NCBI GenBank assembly: GCA_017307355.1
Contig: JAFKFG010000016.1
Coordinates: 62,001 to 126,000 of the forward strand
DNA from: Alphaproteobacteria bacterium
Lineage (GTDB): Bacteria; Pseudomonadota; Alphaproteobacteria; Micropepsales; Micropepsaceae
Reading direction: 5' to 3'
Length of the DNA: 64,000 bases
Numbering within the stretch: the stretch's first letter is position 1; every line of letters begins with the position of its first letter. Of the stretch, positions 46,335 to 55,181 are shown one piece after another. The position numbers and the translations under genes are program-made. The notes beneath the pieces were generated by a model. That model did no database searches. It saw nothing but the letters and a program-made list of their open reading frames with translations, and was not told the DNA's origin.

Positions 46335-47065
46335 TCAATCGAACCTGGGAAGGCTTTGGACGGGCCAGACGCCGATTGCCCGCCCGCGCCGAACAGCTGC
46401 GTCTTCGATTATTCGGTAAGGCGGAGGAAAGCTGTACGGAGGACGGCGGAGGTTGAGCGGTCGATAATCCCCGGTGTGGATATCGGCATTGAACCAAGTG
46501 TCGCTCTCCGTCGTACAGAGAAACCATGATCGCGGGCGGGAAAAAGCATTTCGGAGGAACCGCCGCCGTCCTCGAAACTGAGATGGAACAGAGTTTCCCG
46601 GCACAGGATCGTATCAGCTTCGGGCAGTTGGCCGGATATGGCGTCGATGCAGAAGAACTGGCGCTTGGGACCGGCATATCGCGCATTGTCAGCAATCACC
46701 GAAGTGACGATGTCCACGCCGATATAGTTCTGCCGCAGCTCAATCCGGTTCATCCAGGTGAAGTCGCCGCACCCCACATCCAGCAACGTCTTTGCGGCGA
46801 TTTCGCCGAGAACATTGGGCAGCTGCCACCTGAGACCATCGGTGGCTTGCAGCGATGAGCCGGGACCGGATTTGGGTGTATTCCGATCGCCATTCTGCCA
46901 GACCCCATCGGCGTAAATGGCCTCAAACCGGTCAGACGGAGTTTGCTTCTCCAGATGGCTGCGCCCGGCATTCCCATTGCCTATCAGGCTGACACCGGGT
47001 CTTCCTGTCAGTTTCAGGACGAGATGACGGCGCAGTTCGGTGAGGGAGGTAATCAGGGTCCTCAT
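46335..47065 (-). pseudogene. SAM-dependent methyltransferase broken by a frameshift
   Basis: From the ATG at 47065 the frame encodes a class I methyltransferase with KTLLDVGCGDFTWMNRI and LCRETLFHLSFEDG. After that the family-like text continues in another frame to 46335: WFLCTTESDTWFNADIHTG, RPLNLRRPPYSFPPPYRIIED and a C-terminal VWPVQSLP. One frameshift around 46552-46572 (minus strand GGCGGCGGTTCC area) explains it. GAGGCAAG precedes the start. The full-length gene would be about 243 residues. Confidence 0.8.
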
Positions 47066-47931
47066 CTTGCCTCGCCACCCCGCCATGTTTGGTGGAAAGC
47101 AAAGCGCGTCGGGAAATGAGGTAGGTGTGCGGACTCGGCACCGATCCAATCGGATGACATTCGAACTCCCCAGCCTGGTGATCGGGGAGTTAAGAAGCCT
47201 CGGTTAGGAGAGCCGCATACGCCTTTAGGCTTTCGCCCTGAACATACGCGTATGCCTCCTCGACAATATGGTTGAGGAGTGCTTTGACGGCAGCACTTAT
47301 ACCGCCTAACCGAGAGGTTCTTAAGCCCCAGGCGAAGTGAGCTCCGCCTACGCCGACCATGGCTCAGGCGCGCGCGGATCGCAAGTCGAGTTGATCAGAA
47401 AATCGAGGGATTCAGGAGCTTTTTAACCGGATTGGCTGTGCAGGATGCAGGCGTCGCTCTGTGGCCGGATGTGATTAAGATTCGCGCGTTTGGTGTTTGC
47501 TGCGGGCGTTCGTGCTTTGCGCTAGGAGCTAACATCACGTTCGCCTGTAAGCTGAATAGAAGACGATAGACTTGCATCATCCATACATTGCGCGCCGACC
47601 GCCTGGTCCCGTCGGCGATACGAGCGAGGGCTTTCAGCTGCCATATGGTGGGGCGACGAATTCCATCACGGCGGCAATGGGCCGGATCCCGGGGACCGGC
47701 CGCCGTGCAAAGTCCAGAACATCGATGTGCCCGACTTGCACATCGACACCCTGAAGATCAGTCCACGGAATTTCCGATGAAAGTCCCTGCTTTTGCAGCG
47801 GAGAGTGCGCGACGGCTACGAATCGGGAACACAACCTGCGAGTAGTACACAGGCGAAACTCACCCGCGCGTCTTTCAAAAAACTGGCGGCGCAGCTACTA
47901 TTTTCAAAAACCTGCCGGCTGGAATTCACCT
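47066..47931. other. Non-coding stretch with stacked hairpins before hamA
   Basis: No convincing gene in 866 nt. Hairpins cluster at 47164-47325. A minus-strand frame at 47634-47834 contains protein-like text (VDVQVGHIDVLDFARRPVPG) but no recognisable family or ribosome site; it may be a gene remnant. Confidence 0.55.
47164..47325. repeat. Cluster of inverted repeats
   Basis: AACTCCCC/GGGGAGTT arms at 47164-47171 and 47184-47191, a perfect palindrome CATACGCGTATG at 47243-47254, CTCCTCGAC/GTTGAGGAG at 47256-47264 and 47271-47279, and an outer imperfect pair TTAAGAA..CTCGGTTAGG against CCTAACCGAG..TTCTTAA across about 47190-47325. This could be a MITE-like remnant or a structured RNA. Confidence 0.5.
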
Positions 47932-48903
47932 TTGGCGGACACCGCAACTGGTTCTAAGAGTGAACCGGCTCTGGAGATTATTCTCTCGAGCTTGCGGCGT
48001 GATTTTTCCAAATTGTCGGCGCGGTTGAAAACGGTCATCCACACCGTCACCTGCGACAACAAGCTGGTCACCTTCCGGGTCTATTACCCGGCTTTGCGGG
48101 AGCGGAAGTCTACCGTCAGCGAACTCGTTGACGCTCTCTCCACCTATCTCATCAATTTCGCGCTTCCCCGGTCAGAGGTGCAAGAGGTGCTGGCGCTGAA
48201 GGGCACGCTTTCCGATGACGATTACATGCAGCGGATCGTCATCCTGCAGCAACGGGCCACCGACCTGTTCAAGAAGGCGCAGAAGGCTACAAACCGGAAC
48301 GGCGAGGCCGGCGAGCTGATCCTGTATCTGCTCACCGAATGGATTTTGAAGGCGCCCCAGCTTCTGGCGAAAATGTCGCTCAAGACCAACCCCGCCATGC
48401 CTGTGCATGGCGCGGACGGCATCCATATCGGCATCTGCCCAAAGACCAGCAAGGCCATTCTTTTTTGGGGCGAATCCAAGCTATATGATGACCTTGGGCG
48501 CGCCATTACCGAGGCGGTGAACGATGACGCCGTGAAGCATGAACTGTCGCTGGTGCAGCGTTATATCGACTTGTCGGGCCTGGGCGCCGCCCAAAAGAAG
48601 CACATCCTCGCCTACCTCGACCCGTTCGACGACAAGTCCAACGACCGGATCGAAACGTGCACCTGCCTCTTAGGGTTTGATTTCGACGGCTTTCAGAAGC
48701 TGACGAAAGTAGACGCGGACAAGATCGATTCCACATTTGAAGCTCTCGTTCTGGCGGAACTGAAGGCGGCCGCGCTCAAGGTCGCCAAAGCCCTCAAGAC
48801 CAACGGTCTTGAAGGGCACACCATGGAAATCTTCCTAGTACCGGTGCCATCGGTCCAAAAGCTGCGGGACCTCTTCCAAAAGAAAATTGGCTGGAAATCA
48901 TGA
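47932..48903 (+). CDS. hamA: Hachiman anti-phage protein HamA (DUF1837 nuclease)
   Basis: 323 residues from a TTG start; no upstream ATG fits. The DUF1837 core is clear: RNGEAGELILYLLTEW (G124-E125), LLAKMSLKT, then VHGADGIHIG (D162) and FWGESKLY (E181-x-K183), which make a PD-(D/E)XK-like nuclease site. HamA is the effector of the Hachiman system, a DNA nuclease held in check by its helicase partner until phage infection. It overlaps hamB by 4 nt (ATGA). Length is normal to slightly long. Confidence 0.92.
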   Translation: MADTATGSKSEPALEIILSSLRRDFSKLSARLKTVIHTVTCDNKLVTFRVYYPALRERKSTVSELVDALSTYLINFALPRSEVQEVLALKGTLSDDDYMQRIVILQQRATDLFKKAQKATNRNGEAGELILYLLTEWILKAPQLLAKMSLKTNPAMPVHGADGIHIGICPKTSKAILFWGESKLYDDLGRAITEAVNDDAVKHELSLVQRYIDLSGLGAAQKKHILAYLDPFDDKSNDRIETCTCLLGFDFDGFQKLTKVDADKIDSTFEALVLAELKAAALKVAKALKTNGLEGHTMEIFLVPVPSVQKLRDLFQKKIGWKS

Positions 48904-51470
48904 ATCAAGAGCTGCCCAACAAAGTTTGGTCGAATCCGGCGTTTCATGAGGCCGCCATCGCCGTCGAACTGGCATGGCTGCGGCGGGAAGTGCATGCGCC
49001 ACTGGACGTTGATACTGAGCTGCGTGCCGACAAACTGATGCAGGCGGCTGCCATCCTGGCCTGCTCCAAAGACGCCGAGCATCGCCGGGCGGCATTTCGA
49101 ATTGCGACCTGCAGCTACGAACTCTTTGCCGGCTCCCCGAAGCCTTTCGATCAGGCCCTGCGAGTCGTGCTGACCCGCCTTGGCAATTTCCCCTCCATCC
49201 TGACCCGCAGCGCGGTCGCAGAGTCGCTGCCGCGCCTGCCATGGCATCTGGCCGCCGAGGAAATCAGCGATGCCGAACGGCGGACGGTGAATGTCCGTGG
49301 CACCGAAACCAAGCTTACAAACTTCCAAAACAATCTCTGGCAATCGCTGAATGATGGCACCACCGTTGCGGTCTCAGCACCCACGTCGGCGGGCAAATCA
49401 TTTGTGCTGCAAGCATTCCTGACGTCCGACAAAGGCGCACTTTCCGGGCGGACCATTGTATACATCGTGCCGACCCGGGCCCTCATCACCCAGGTCGCCA
49501 GCGACATTACCGCAAGGCTGCCGCGGCTGAAGAAGGATCGCCCTCGTGTCATCACCATCCCGCTGGAGGCGGATGAGGAACTGCCCGAACACAGCATCTA
49601 TGTCATGACGCAAGAGAGGGCGCAGCTGATGCTGACCTCTCATCCGCAATTCTCGGCAGACATTATTATCGTCGACGAAGCTCATGCGGTCGGCGAAGGG
49701 GCTCGCGGCGTGCTCTTGCAGTGGGTCATCGATGATCTGCTGCAGCGCAATCCGGATGCACAGATCCTGTTCGCTAGTCCGAACATCAAGAATCTAGATA
49801 TCTTCGGAACTCTGTTCGGTCTTCCCCATGTCGAGATCGTCTCGTCCGATGAACCCACGGTGGCGCAGAACTTTCTGATTGCCGAAATCGAAACGGTGAG
49901 TAAGGGCAATATCGCCGTTCGCACGGTTGGCGACGGCTCAGTGACGCCAAGACTGGTGTCCAAGCTCAGCGTGGGACACACTTTGGCCAGCCGTATCGAG
50001 AAGCTGGTCCATGTCGCCAAACACATCGGTCAGGGCCATTCCAATATCGTCTATGCCAATGGCGCGGCCGATGCCGAAAAGCTCGCCATGCAGCTTGCTG
50101 ATCTGCTTTCGGATCGGGAAATCACCCCGCGACGGCAGGCACTGGCTAAGCTGTCGGAAGAAGTGGTCCACGGGAAATATGTACTGGCCGGGTGCCTGAA
50201 GCGCGGTATCGGCTTTCACTATTCCTTCATGCCGACCGTTATGCGGGCCGCGATTGAGACCGCCTTCGCCAATGGCGATCTGGATTACTTGGTCTGCACC
50301 AGCACGCTCTTGCAAGGGGTAAACCTGCCCGCCAAAAACATCTTCATGTGCAAACCGGAGAAAGGGTACTTGAAACCTCTGGAATCTACGGATTTCTGGA
50401 ATCTGGCGGGTCGAGCCGGGCGCCTACTGAAAGAGTTCCAGGGCAATATCTTCCTGATCGACTATAAGAGCTGGGATAAGCAGCCACTGGATGGACCGAA
50501 AGCCGCGGACATTGTCCCCTCGATTGAGAGCACGCTCAAGCACAACAGCCATAGGTTACTCGACGTAATTGCCAGTGGCACCTCGATCGTCGGCCGCCCT
50601 GACCAGCCCGATCTGGAAAGCACTTTTGTGCGCCTGCTTACCGACTACAGGCGTGGGGAGATCAAAGCGACTCTGCGGCGGGCCGGCATGTCACCGACTT
50701 CAGCCCCCGCGAAAGGCATCATCGATGCCATTGCCGGCGCCTCAACACTTGTAACGCTACCCACAGGCGTTCTGCGGCAAACACCCAATGTCTCTGCGCA
50801 CAAGCAGCAGCGGCTGTTCGACATCTTGGCGCAGCGGATCGAAGAGGGTGGTGAGAAGGTTGCCAAAAAGTTGGTTCCCAGCCACCCGCGCGAAGACAAC
50901 GCCTTCAAGTCTTACGCCGATATCCTGGAATTGTGCCACGGCATCATTATGGGTCGCGATATCAACCGCAACCTCCACAAGTTTCATGCCCTGATGGCGC
51001 AACGGTGGATGAGAGGCACGCCCCTCCCCGCCATCATCGAAGCCCAGCTTAAAAAGAGTCCGGGCAAGGACACCCGAAAGGTCATTCGCGACACTCTGGA
51101 AGTGATTGAAAAGCAAATCCGCTTCGAGACGGTTCGGCTTTTCGGCTGCTACACAGCGCTGCTCGTACACGCTTTGGGCGAAGCCGGCATGACCGATGTC
51201 ATTCAGACCATCCCGTCGGTGCCGCTGTTCCTCGAAGTCGGCGCCTCCGACAAGACAATGGTGAGCTTCATCGCCCTGGGCCTGTCCCGCATTGCCGCGA
51301 TGAAGCTGAACGAGATTTCGGCGAGAAAAGACTTGGATGTAGACGCCGCGCGCCATTGGCTCGCCTCCCGAAACCTTGAGGAGCTGGGCCTGTCCTCTGT
51401 CTTGATGGATGAAGTCCACAATCTTCTTGAAGCAGAAGACACCATCCCGGAGGCGGACGCCGATGGCTAA
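48900..51470 (+). CDS. hamB: Hachiman helicase HamB
   Basis: 856 residues, superfamily 2 helicase. Walker A is SAPTSAGKSF near 159-168, the DEAH box is VDEAHAVGEG at 258-267, and helicase domain 2 holds VCTSTLLQGVNLPAKN and FWNLAGRAGRLLKEF (motif VI). A 130-residue N-terminal helical part and a long C-terminal part flank it. HamB senses damaged or phage DNA and controls HamA. It is coupled to hamA at its start, and its end overlaps the HEPN-motif gene by 8 nt. Confidence 0.93.
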   Translation: MNQELPNKVWSNPAFHEAAIAVELAWLRREVHAPLDVDTELRADKLMQAAAILACSKDAEHRRAAFRIATCSYELFAGSPKPFDQALRVVLTRLGNFPSILTRSAVAESLPRLPWHLAAEEISDAERRTVNVRGTETKLTNFQNNLWQSLNDGTTVAVSAPTSAGKSFVLQAFLTSDKGALSGRTIVYIVPTRALITQVASDITARLPRLKKDRPRVITIPLEADEELPEHSIYVMTQERAQLMLTSHPQFSADIIIVDEAHAVGEGARGVLLQWVIDDLLQRNPDAQILFASPNIKNLDIFGTLFGLPHVEIVSSDEPTVAQNFLIAEIETVSKGNIAVRTVGDGSVTPRLVSKLSVGHTLASRIEKLVHVAKHIGQGHSNIVYANGAADAEKLAMQLADLLSDREITPRRQALAKLSEEVVHGKYVLAGCLKRGIGFHYSFMPTVMRAAIETAFANGDLDYLVCTSTLLQGVNLPAKNIFMCKPEKGYLKPLESTDFWNLAGRAGRLLKEFQGNIFLIDYKSWDKQPLDGPKAADIVPSIESTLKHNSHRLLDVIASGTSIVGRPDQPDLESTFVRLLTDYRRGEIKATLRRAGMSPTSAPAKGIIDAIAGASTLVTLPTGVLRQTPNVSAHKQQRLFDILAQRIEEGGEKVAKKLVPSHPREDNAFKSYADILELCHGIIMGRDINRNLHKFHALMAQRWMRGTPLPAIIEAQLKKSPGKDTRKVIRDTLEVIEKQIRFETVRLFGCYTALLVHALGEAGMTDVIQTIPSVPLFLEVGASDKTMVSFIALGLSRIAAMKLNEISARKDLDVDAARHWLASRNLEELGLSSVLMDEVHNLLEAEDTIPEADADG

Positions 51471-51999
51471 GGACGAACAGTTCGGCTTTAAGCGCTTAAG
51501 CCTTGACAACTGGTTGACCATAGATCCGGCCTGGCGGGGCGTCGTCATGTCGAATTCGGTGGGCCGGCCCGACCTGTCATGGGTCCACGACTTGGTGCAG
51601 ACGAACTTGTCGCCCGAGGTGCCAATCGAGGTTCGCAACCTTTTTGACGTTGCCCGCGGCGCGCTGATCTACAGCCTCGTTTTCTATCCCCTGCTGGCGC
51701 TGGGGATCGAGCAAATGTACCGGGTGGCCGATGTCGCTACGGTCGTGCGCTGTACGGCAGCGAGTGCCGACGATAAGGCGACTAAACGCTATGTCGACCG
51801 CATCGACTGGCTGGGAAAGAACGACATCATTGCTGGAGAAGACATTCAGCGCTGGCACGCCTTGCGAATGCTCCGCAATGACACTTCCCATCCGAAGGAC
51901 CAGATGATTATGGCGCCCGGCATCGTTCTCTCCATGATTTCCGACATCATAGAACTGGTCGACCTGCTGTTCGCTGACAACACGCCTGCCACTACATAA
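51463..51999 (+). CDS. HEPN-motif protein coupled to hamAB
   Basis: 178 residues, nearly all helical. WHALRMLRNDTSHPKD carries the HEPN ribonuclease motif R-x4-H (R138 to H143) with the usual RN at its start; before it come two long helices (FDVARGALIYSLVFYPLLALGIEQM) typical of HEPN bundles. Its ATG lies 8 nt inside the end of hamB with GGAGG upstream, so it is translated with it. HEPN proteins often cut RNA in defence systems or act as structural partners. A third Hachiman component is inferred, not known to me. Confidence 0.8.
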   Translation: MAKDEQFGFKRLSLDNWLTIDPAWRGVVMSNSVGRPDLSWVHDLVQTNLSPEVPIEVRNLFDVARGALIYSLVFYPLLALGIEQMYRVADVATVVRCTAASADDKATKRYVDRIDWLGKNDIIAGEDIQRWHALRMLRNDTSHPKDQMIMAPGIVLSMISDIIELVDLLFADNTPATT

Positions 52000-52311
52000 A
52001 TTTGGGCAATGGCCGGTTGCAGAAATCACTGATAGGAGGACGCAACCGCGCAGTCGCTTTTTGGCGCCACACTCCAATTGGCGCCGATTATTTTAGCGAT
52101 GCCAAATATCCGCGGTCATGAGCCATCTGCCGCGAGCAAGGGCTTGGCCTACTTGCGCCTGCTGCGCCCTGCTATTGCGCCACCAATCGTCGTTTCCCGC
52201 CCGGGTCTCGGCCGGTTCCTGTAACGATCCTCTCGCAACAAGTGCTTCGGTAGGCCCGCCTAAAGAATCGTTCGCAATGCTCGTAGCGCGTCGCATAACT
52301 GGGTCGAGCGC
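52000..52311. other. Gap between the HEPN-motif gene and the integrase gene
   Basis: A minus-strand frame at 52093-52296 (67 residues, ending RGRWLMTADIWHR) sits 15 nt past the integrase stop and may be real, but it shows no family. Nothing else is seen in this gap. Confidence 0.4.
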
Positions 52312-52923
52312 TTATATCTCTACTTGGCCAGAAAGCTCCAAAGCGTCATCGACTTCAATCCCCAAATACCGAATCGTATTTTCGATACTTTTATGACCGA
52401 GCAGCAGTTGGACTGCCCTGAGGTTACCAGTCTTCCGGTACAGGATCGTCGCTTTGGTGCGCCGAAGCGTATGGGTGGCATAAAGCGATTTATCCAATCC
52501 CGCCCCCTTAAACCAAGCATCAACAATGCGCGCATATTGTCGTATCGAAAGATGGCGGTTTGCATCGCGCTTACCTGGAAAGAGGAAGCCGCTTCTCCTT
52601 GCGGTCAATATTAACCACGCCTCCAGCCTTAACTTTGTCCGACTTCCGATTTGGAATTGGACAACGCTCGACGTTTTCCGCTGCATCACCGAAGCCCTAT
52701 CGCGCACGCGCCCACCAGCGGCGACACCTTCAATTTTCAGAGCAATAAGATCGCAACCTCTCAACTTGCTATCTATCGCCAAATTGAACATCGCCAGGTC
52801 TCTCACCTGCCTCTTCATCTCCAACAAAGACCGTATCGTGGCGATCTCGTCCAATTTGAGTGGACGTTTCTGGCCTATAATTTTGCCCTTATTCCATGGG
52901 GTATATCCAGGTTGGAATGCCAT
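52312..52923 (-). CDS. Minimal tyrosine recombinase
   Basis: 203 residues, essentially only the catalytic domain. The first arginine is in SKLRGCDLIALK (R55), the box II H-x-x-R is in YATHTLRRTKAT, the second histidine is in LGHKSIENTIRYLG and the nucleophile is the tyrosine in the same segment. The opening (MAFQPGYTPWNKGK) is shared by a group of short integrases of alphaproteobacterial islands and has no arm-binding domain. It could move the surrounding DNA or be a lone resident. The start at 52923 is preferred to one at 52977. Confidence 0.88.
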   Translation of the reverse strand: MAFQPGYTPWNKGKIIGQKRPLKLDEIATIRSLLEMKRQVRDLAMFNLAIDSKLRGCDLIALKIEGVAAGGRVRDRASVMQRKTSSVVQFQIGSRTKLRLEAWLILTARRSGFLFPGKRDANRHLSIRQYARIVDAWFKGAGLDKSLYATHTLRRTKATILYRKTGNLRAVQLLLGHKSIENTIRYLGIEVDDALELSGQVEI

Positions 52924-53308
52924 GTGGACTCGCTCAAAGCACAATGCACTGACGCTCCGTTCGCCTTGGAAGTCCACCGAAAATGCGCCCTATCGCATCC
53001 CAAAGCCACAATTCGGCGGCTTCGTGCTCACCGGACTGCGGCATAATTCCGATGTCAGCTATTCAATAAGCACTGTCGCAGTGCGACACGCTAAAATCAG
53101 CCCTTAAAAAGACGCTCTCGCGGGGCGACATGCCTCCGCCCGCCTACCGACTGACGTGCTCGAGGTTCACAAGCCGAACGCTGCAGTCTAAAATTGCCCA
53201 GTGGCAACGATAACTGAACAGCTTTCGACCTACTGCCGGAAAACGGTGAGCGTGTAAGTGTCCGAAGGACATCAGCGGTGATGTTGGCCGCGCCCTCAAT
53301 TCATCTCA
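52924..53308. other. Non-coding stretch between integrase and nuclease genes
   Basis: No gene is seen. It contains TGTCGCAGTGCGACA near 53067 and a TGTCCGAAGGACA near 53258, short palindromes, plus a TGTCAGCTA that resembles the dispersed island repeat. Confidence 0.5.
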
Positions 53309-54769
53309 TTAACTGCAAATCAGCCGAAGCTTCGAGCGGAGCAGGTTTTGAACAGCTTCCTCTCTGTTTAAGCTTGGAGCGCGTAGAAGTCCTTCAAGGT
53401 CAGGATCACTTAGAACCAGTACGAGCCCCCTTTGCGCTTGAAACACATCCCGGCATCGCCGGACGACCAACTCAGGATCCTCGATCGCCCTGCATAGAAT
53501 CAGCCCAAAACGACCACGCCGAGGGTCAAAGCGACCGCATAGCTGGTCTATCTCGGGGTTCCCTATGTCATCTGTGTAGTTTTTGCACTCAACAATTACT
53601 TCCCGCGAAAGAGTGTATGGATCGTCTTTCCTGTCTTTGAAAAAGCCAGCCTCGGCGGTATTCAAAAATGTTAAGTCAATTCGTTTCCTACCAAAATCAA
53701 TCTCGTACTCGAGCGCCGGGCTGATAAGATCCGGATCAAAGATGTGAGTTAAAATGCCTGTGATCAAATGGTGATAGCTGGTGGCATTCCGCCTACCACT
53801 CGGAATTTGCGCGAGTGTCGCTATTAATCCGTTGTCAAACGCGATTTCGTTAAAACTCCTGTCTCTCACCTCAACCAGTGCCCGCACCGCAACAGGCGCA
53901 TGACGGTCTAATACCTTACGGAATTTCCTGTACTCGTCGGGATGCGTTGTAGAGAAGCGCGCGAGAAATGGCTTCGAAGAAGGGAATTTTTCGTTGATGT
54001 CTTTTTTATACACGACCCGCTTGGTGGTCTTCTTTGTTTTAACCACCTTAACGAGACTTCCATTTGTCCTGAGCTCCTCGTCACGAATAAAGTTCGTCAC
54101 AAATCGATTGTAATAGTGACTCGCAGCTTGTTGCAGTCCACCCTTCCATCGAACGTATCGTTTAGGAACAAGAAGCACTCTTTTGCCCGATATTATCGGT
54201 ATTCGAGCTAACTCATCATTGATCCAGCGTCCGTTACCTGTATCCCACAAAAGCCCGGCAGGAATCTCTCCATCGATTGGAATGCCGAGAAGCTCAAATT
54301 GTTGTTGGGTATATTCTATGAGGTGACGGCGAATAATATTCGTCGTTATATCCGATACTTTATCGGTGCCAATTCCTGGAATAAATAGCGACGCGTCCGT
54401 TAAATCGTTAAGCAAACCCGACTTTGCCGCAGGCGAAGTTTTAAAGTTTGCGAGTATCTTTCTCGCTTGGATCTTTCCGATCCCACGACCTCGTGGCTCT
54501 CCTTGCGATTGGCCCAGATGCGTTTCGTTGGGTTCTTTTAGCCCCGCGAGCAGCTCATCGGTTTTGGAGCTATCACCATCGGCAATGGATTTCAGCACCG
54601 CGTCGAAGAAATCTCGCAGGTCTTGCTGACATCGTTGTGCAAATTCATCTCGTGGAGTCAAAAAACTAGCTGGGTCGATATAAAGGGGGAAATCGAGATC
54701 CAGATCAATGTCAACGAAATCGAGAAGTGGTTGAGACGAATTGAGGCCTAGCGCCTGCGAAAGTAACAT
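53309..54769 (-). CDS. PD-(D/E)XK restriction-endonuclease-like protein
   Basis: 486 residues. The last third has LEYEIDFGRKRIDLTFLN, then REVIVECKNYTDDIGNPEID, the D-x(n)-E-x-K core of Mrr-like nucleases. The first part (LLDFVDIDLDLDFPLYIDPASFL) is a conserved opening of a group of uncharacterised proteins seen in defence islands. The 54769 ATG is taken because this domain begins there; 54817 is an alternative. It is A+T-richer than most genes here, so probably acquired. Not linked by operon to another gene; likely a stand-alone defence nuclease, unproven. Confidence 0.75.
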   Translation of the reverse strand: MLLSQALGLNSSQPLLDFVDIDLDLDFPLYIDPASFLTPRDEFAQRCQQDLRDFFDAVLKSIADGDSSKTDELLAGLKEPNETHLGQSQGEPRGRGIGKIQARKILANFKTSPAAKSGLLNDLTDASLFIPGIGTDKVSDITTNIIRRHLIEYTQQQFELLGIPIDGEIPAGLLWDTGNGRWINDELARIPIISGKRVLLVPKRYVRWKGGLQQAASHYYNRFVTNFIRDEELRTNGSLVKVVKTKKTTKRVVYKKDINEKFPSSKPFLARFSTTHPDEYRKFRKVLDRHAPVAVRALVEVRDRSFNEIAFDNGLIATLAQIPSGRRNATSYHHLITGILTHIFDPDLISPALEYEIDFGRKRIDLTFLNTAEAGFFKDRKDDPYTLSREVIVECKNYTDDIGNPEIDQLCGRFDPRRGRFGLILCRAIEDPELVVRRCRDVFQAQRGLVLVLSDPDLEGLLRAPSLNREEAVQNLLRSKLRLICS

Positions 54770-55181
54770 GGCTCCCGCCCATCCAGCCCGCGTTGGTATA
54801 CCTACTATGAGTTGCACTCACATCAAAGTAGCCCCACAAGGCATTGAGGCAATTCGGGAAATAGCTGGCGTGACATTCCAACAGCGTTCGTCCGCTGCAG
54901 TAGGTCAAAAATAAGTATTTTTGGATGTCAGCTTTGCAGAAGAAACTGCCTCGAAGCGGACGCCTCGCCATGTCAGCTTTCAAACAAAAGCAGACGTTGC
55001 CGCTTTCAATCCACACCCAGTGCTTTGACGCGACGATAGGCACGCGGCAGATTGCCGTCGCGGAACATTATGCTCCAGCCGAGATGTTCGCAAAATTCTC
55101 CGCAACATGGGAACCGGGCGCTTTCCCGAGCTGCCTGCCAGTTGTTGATCCAAATCATACTGCATCCGTCGGGCCAATTTG
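54770..55181. other. Gap with dispersed repeat before the exporter operon
   Basis: No gene is seen. It carries one clear copy of the island repeat at 54925-54995 and little else. Confidence 0.5.
54925..54995. repeat. Dispersed repeat, copy A
   Basis: TGTCAGCTTTG, GAAACTGCC-like and GAAGCGGACG blocks, then a second TGTCAGCTTT 45 nt on followed by AAAGCAGACG. It aligns closely with copy C at 60109 and has the same period as copy B at 58597. Confidence 0.6.

Noticed and set aside
47190-47325. CGGTTAGG...CCTAACCG arms considered as an integron attC site
   Set aside because: attC needs RYYYAAC before GTTRRRY on one strand; here the order is reversed on both strands and no integron integrase is near.
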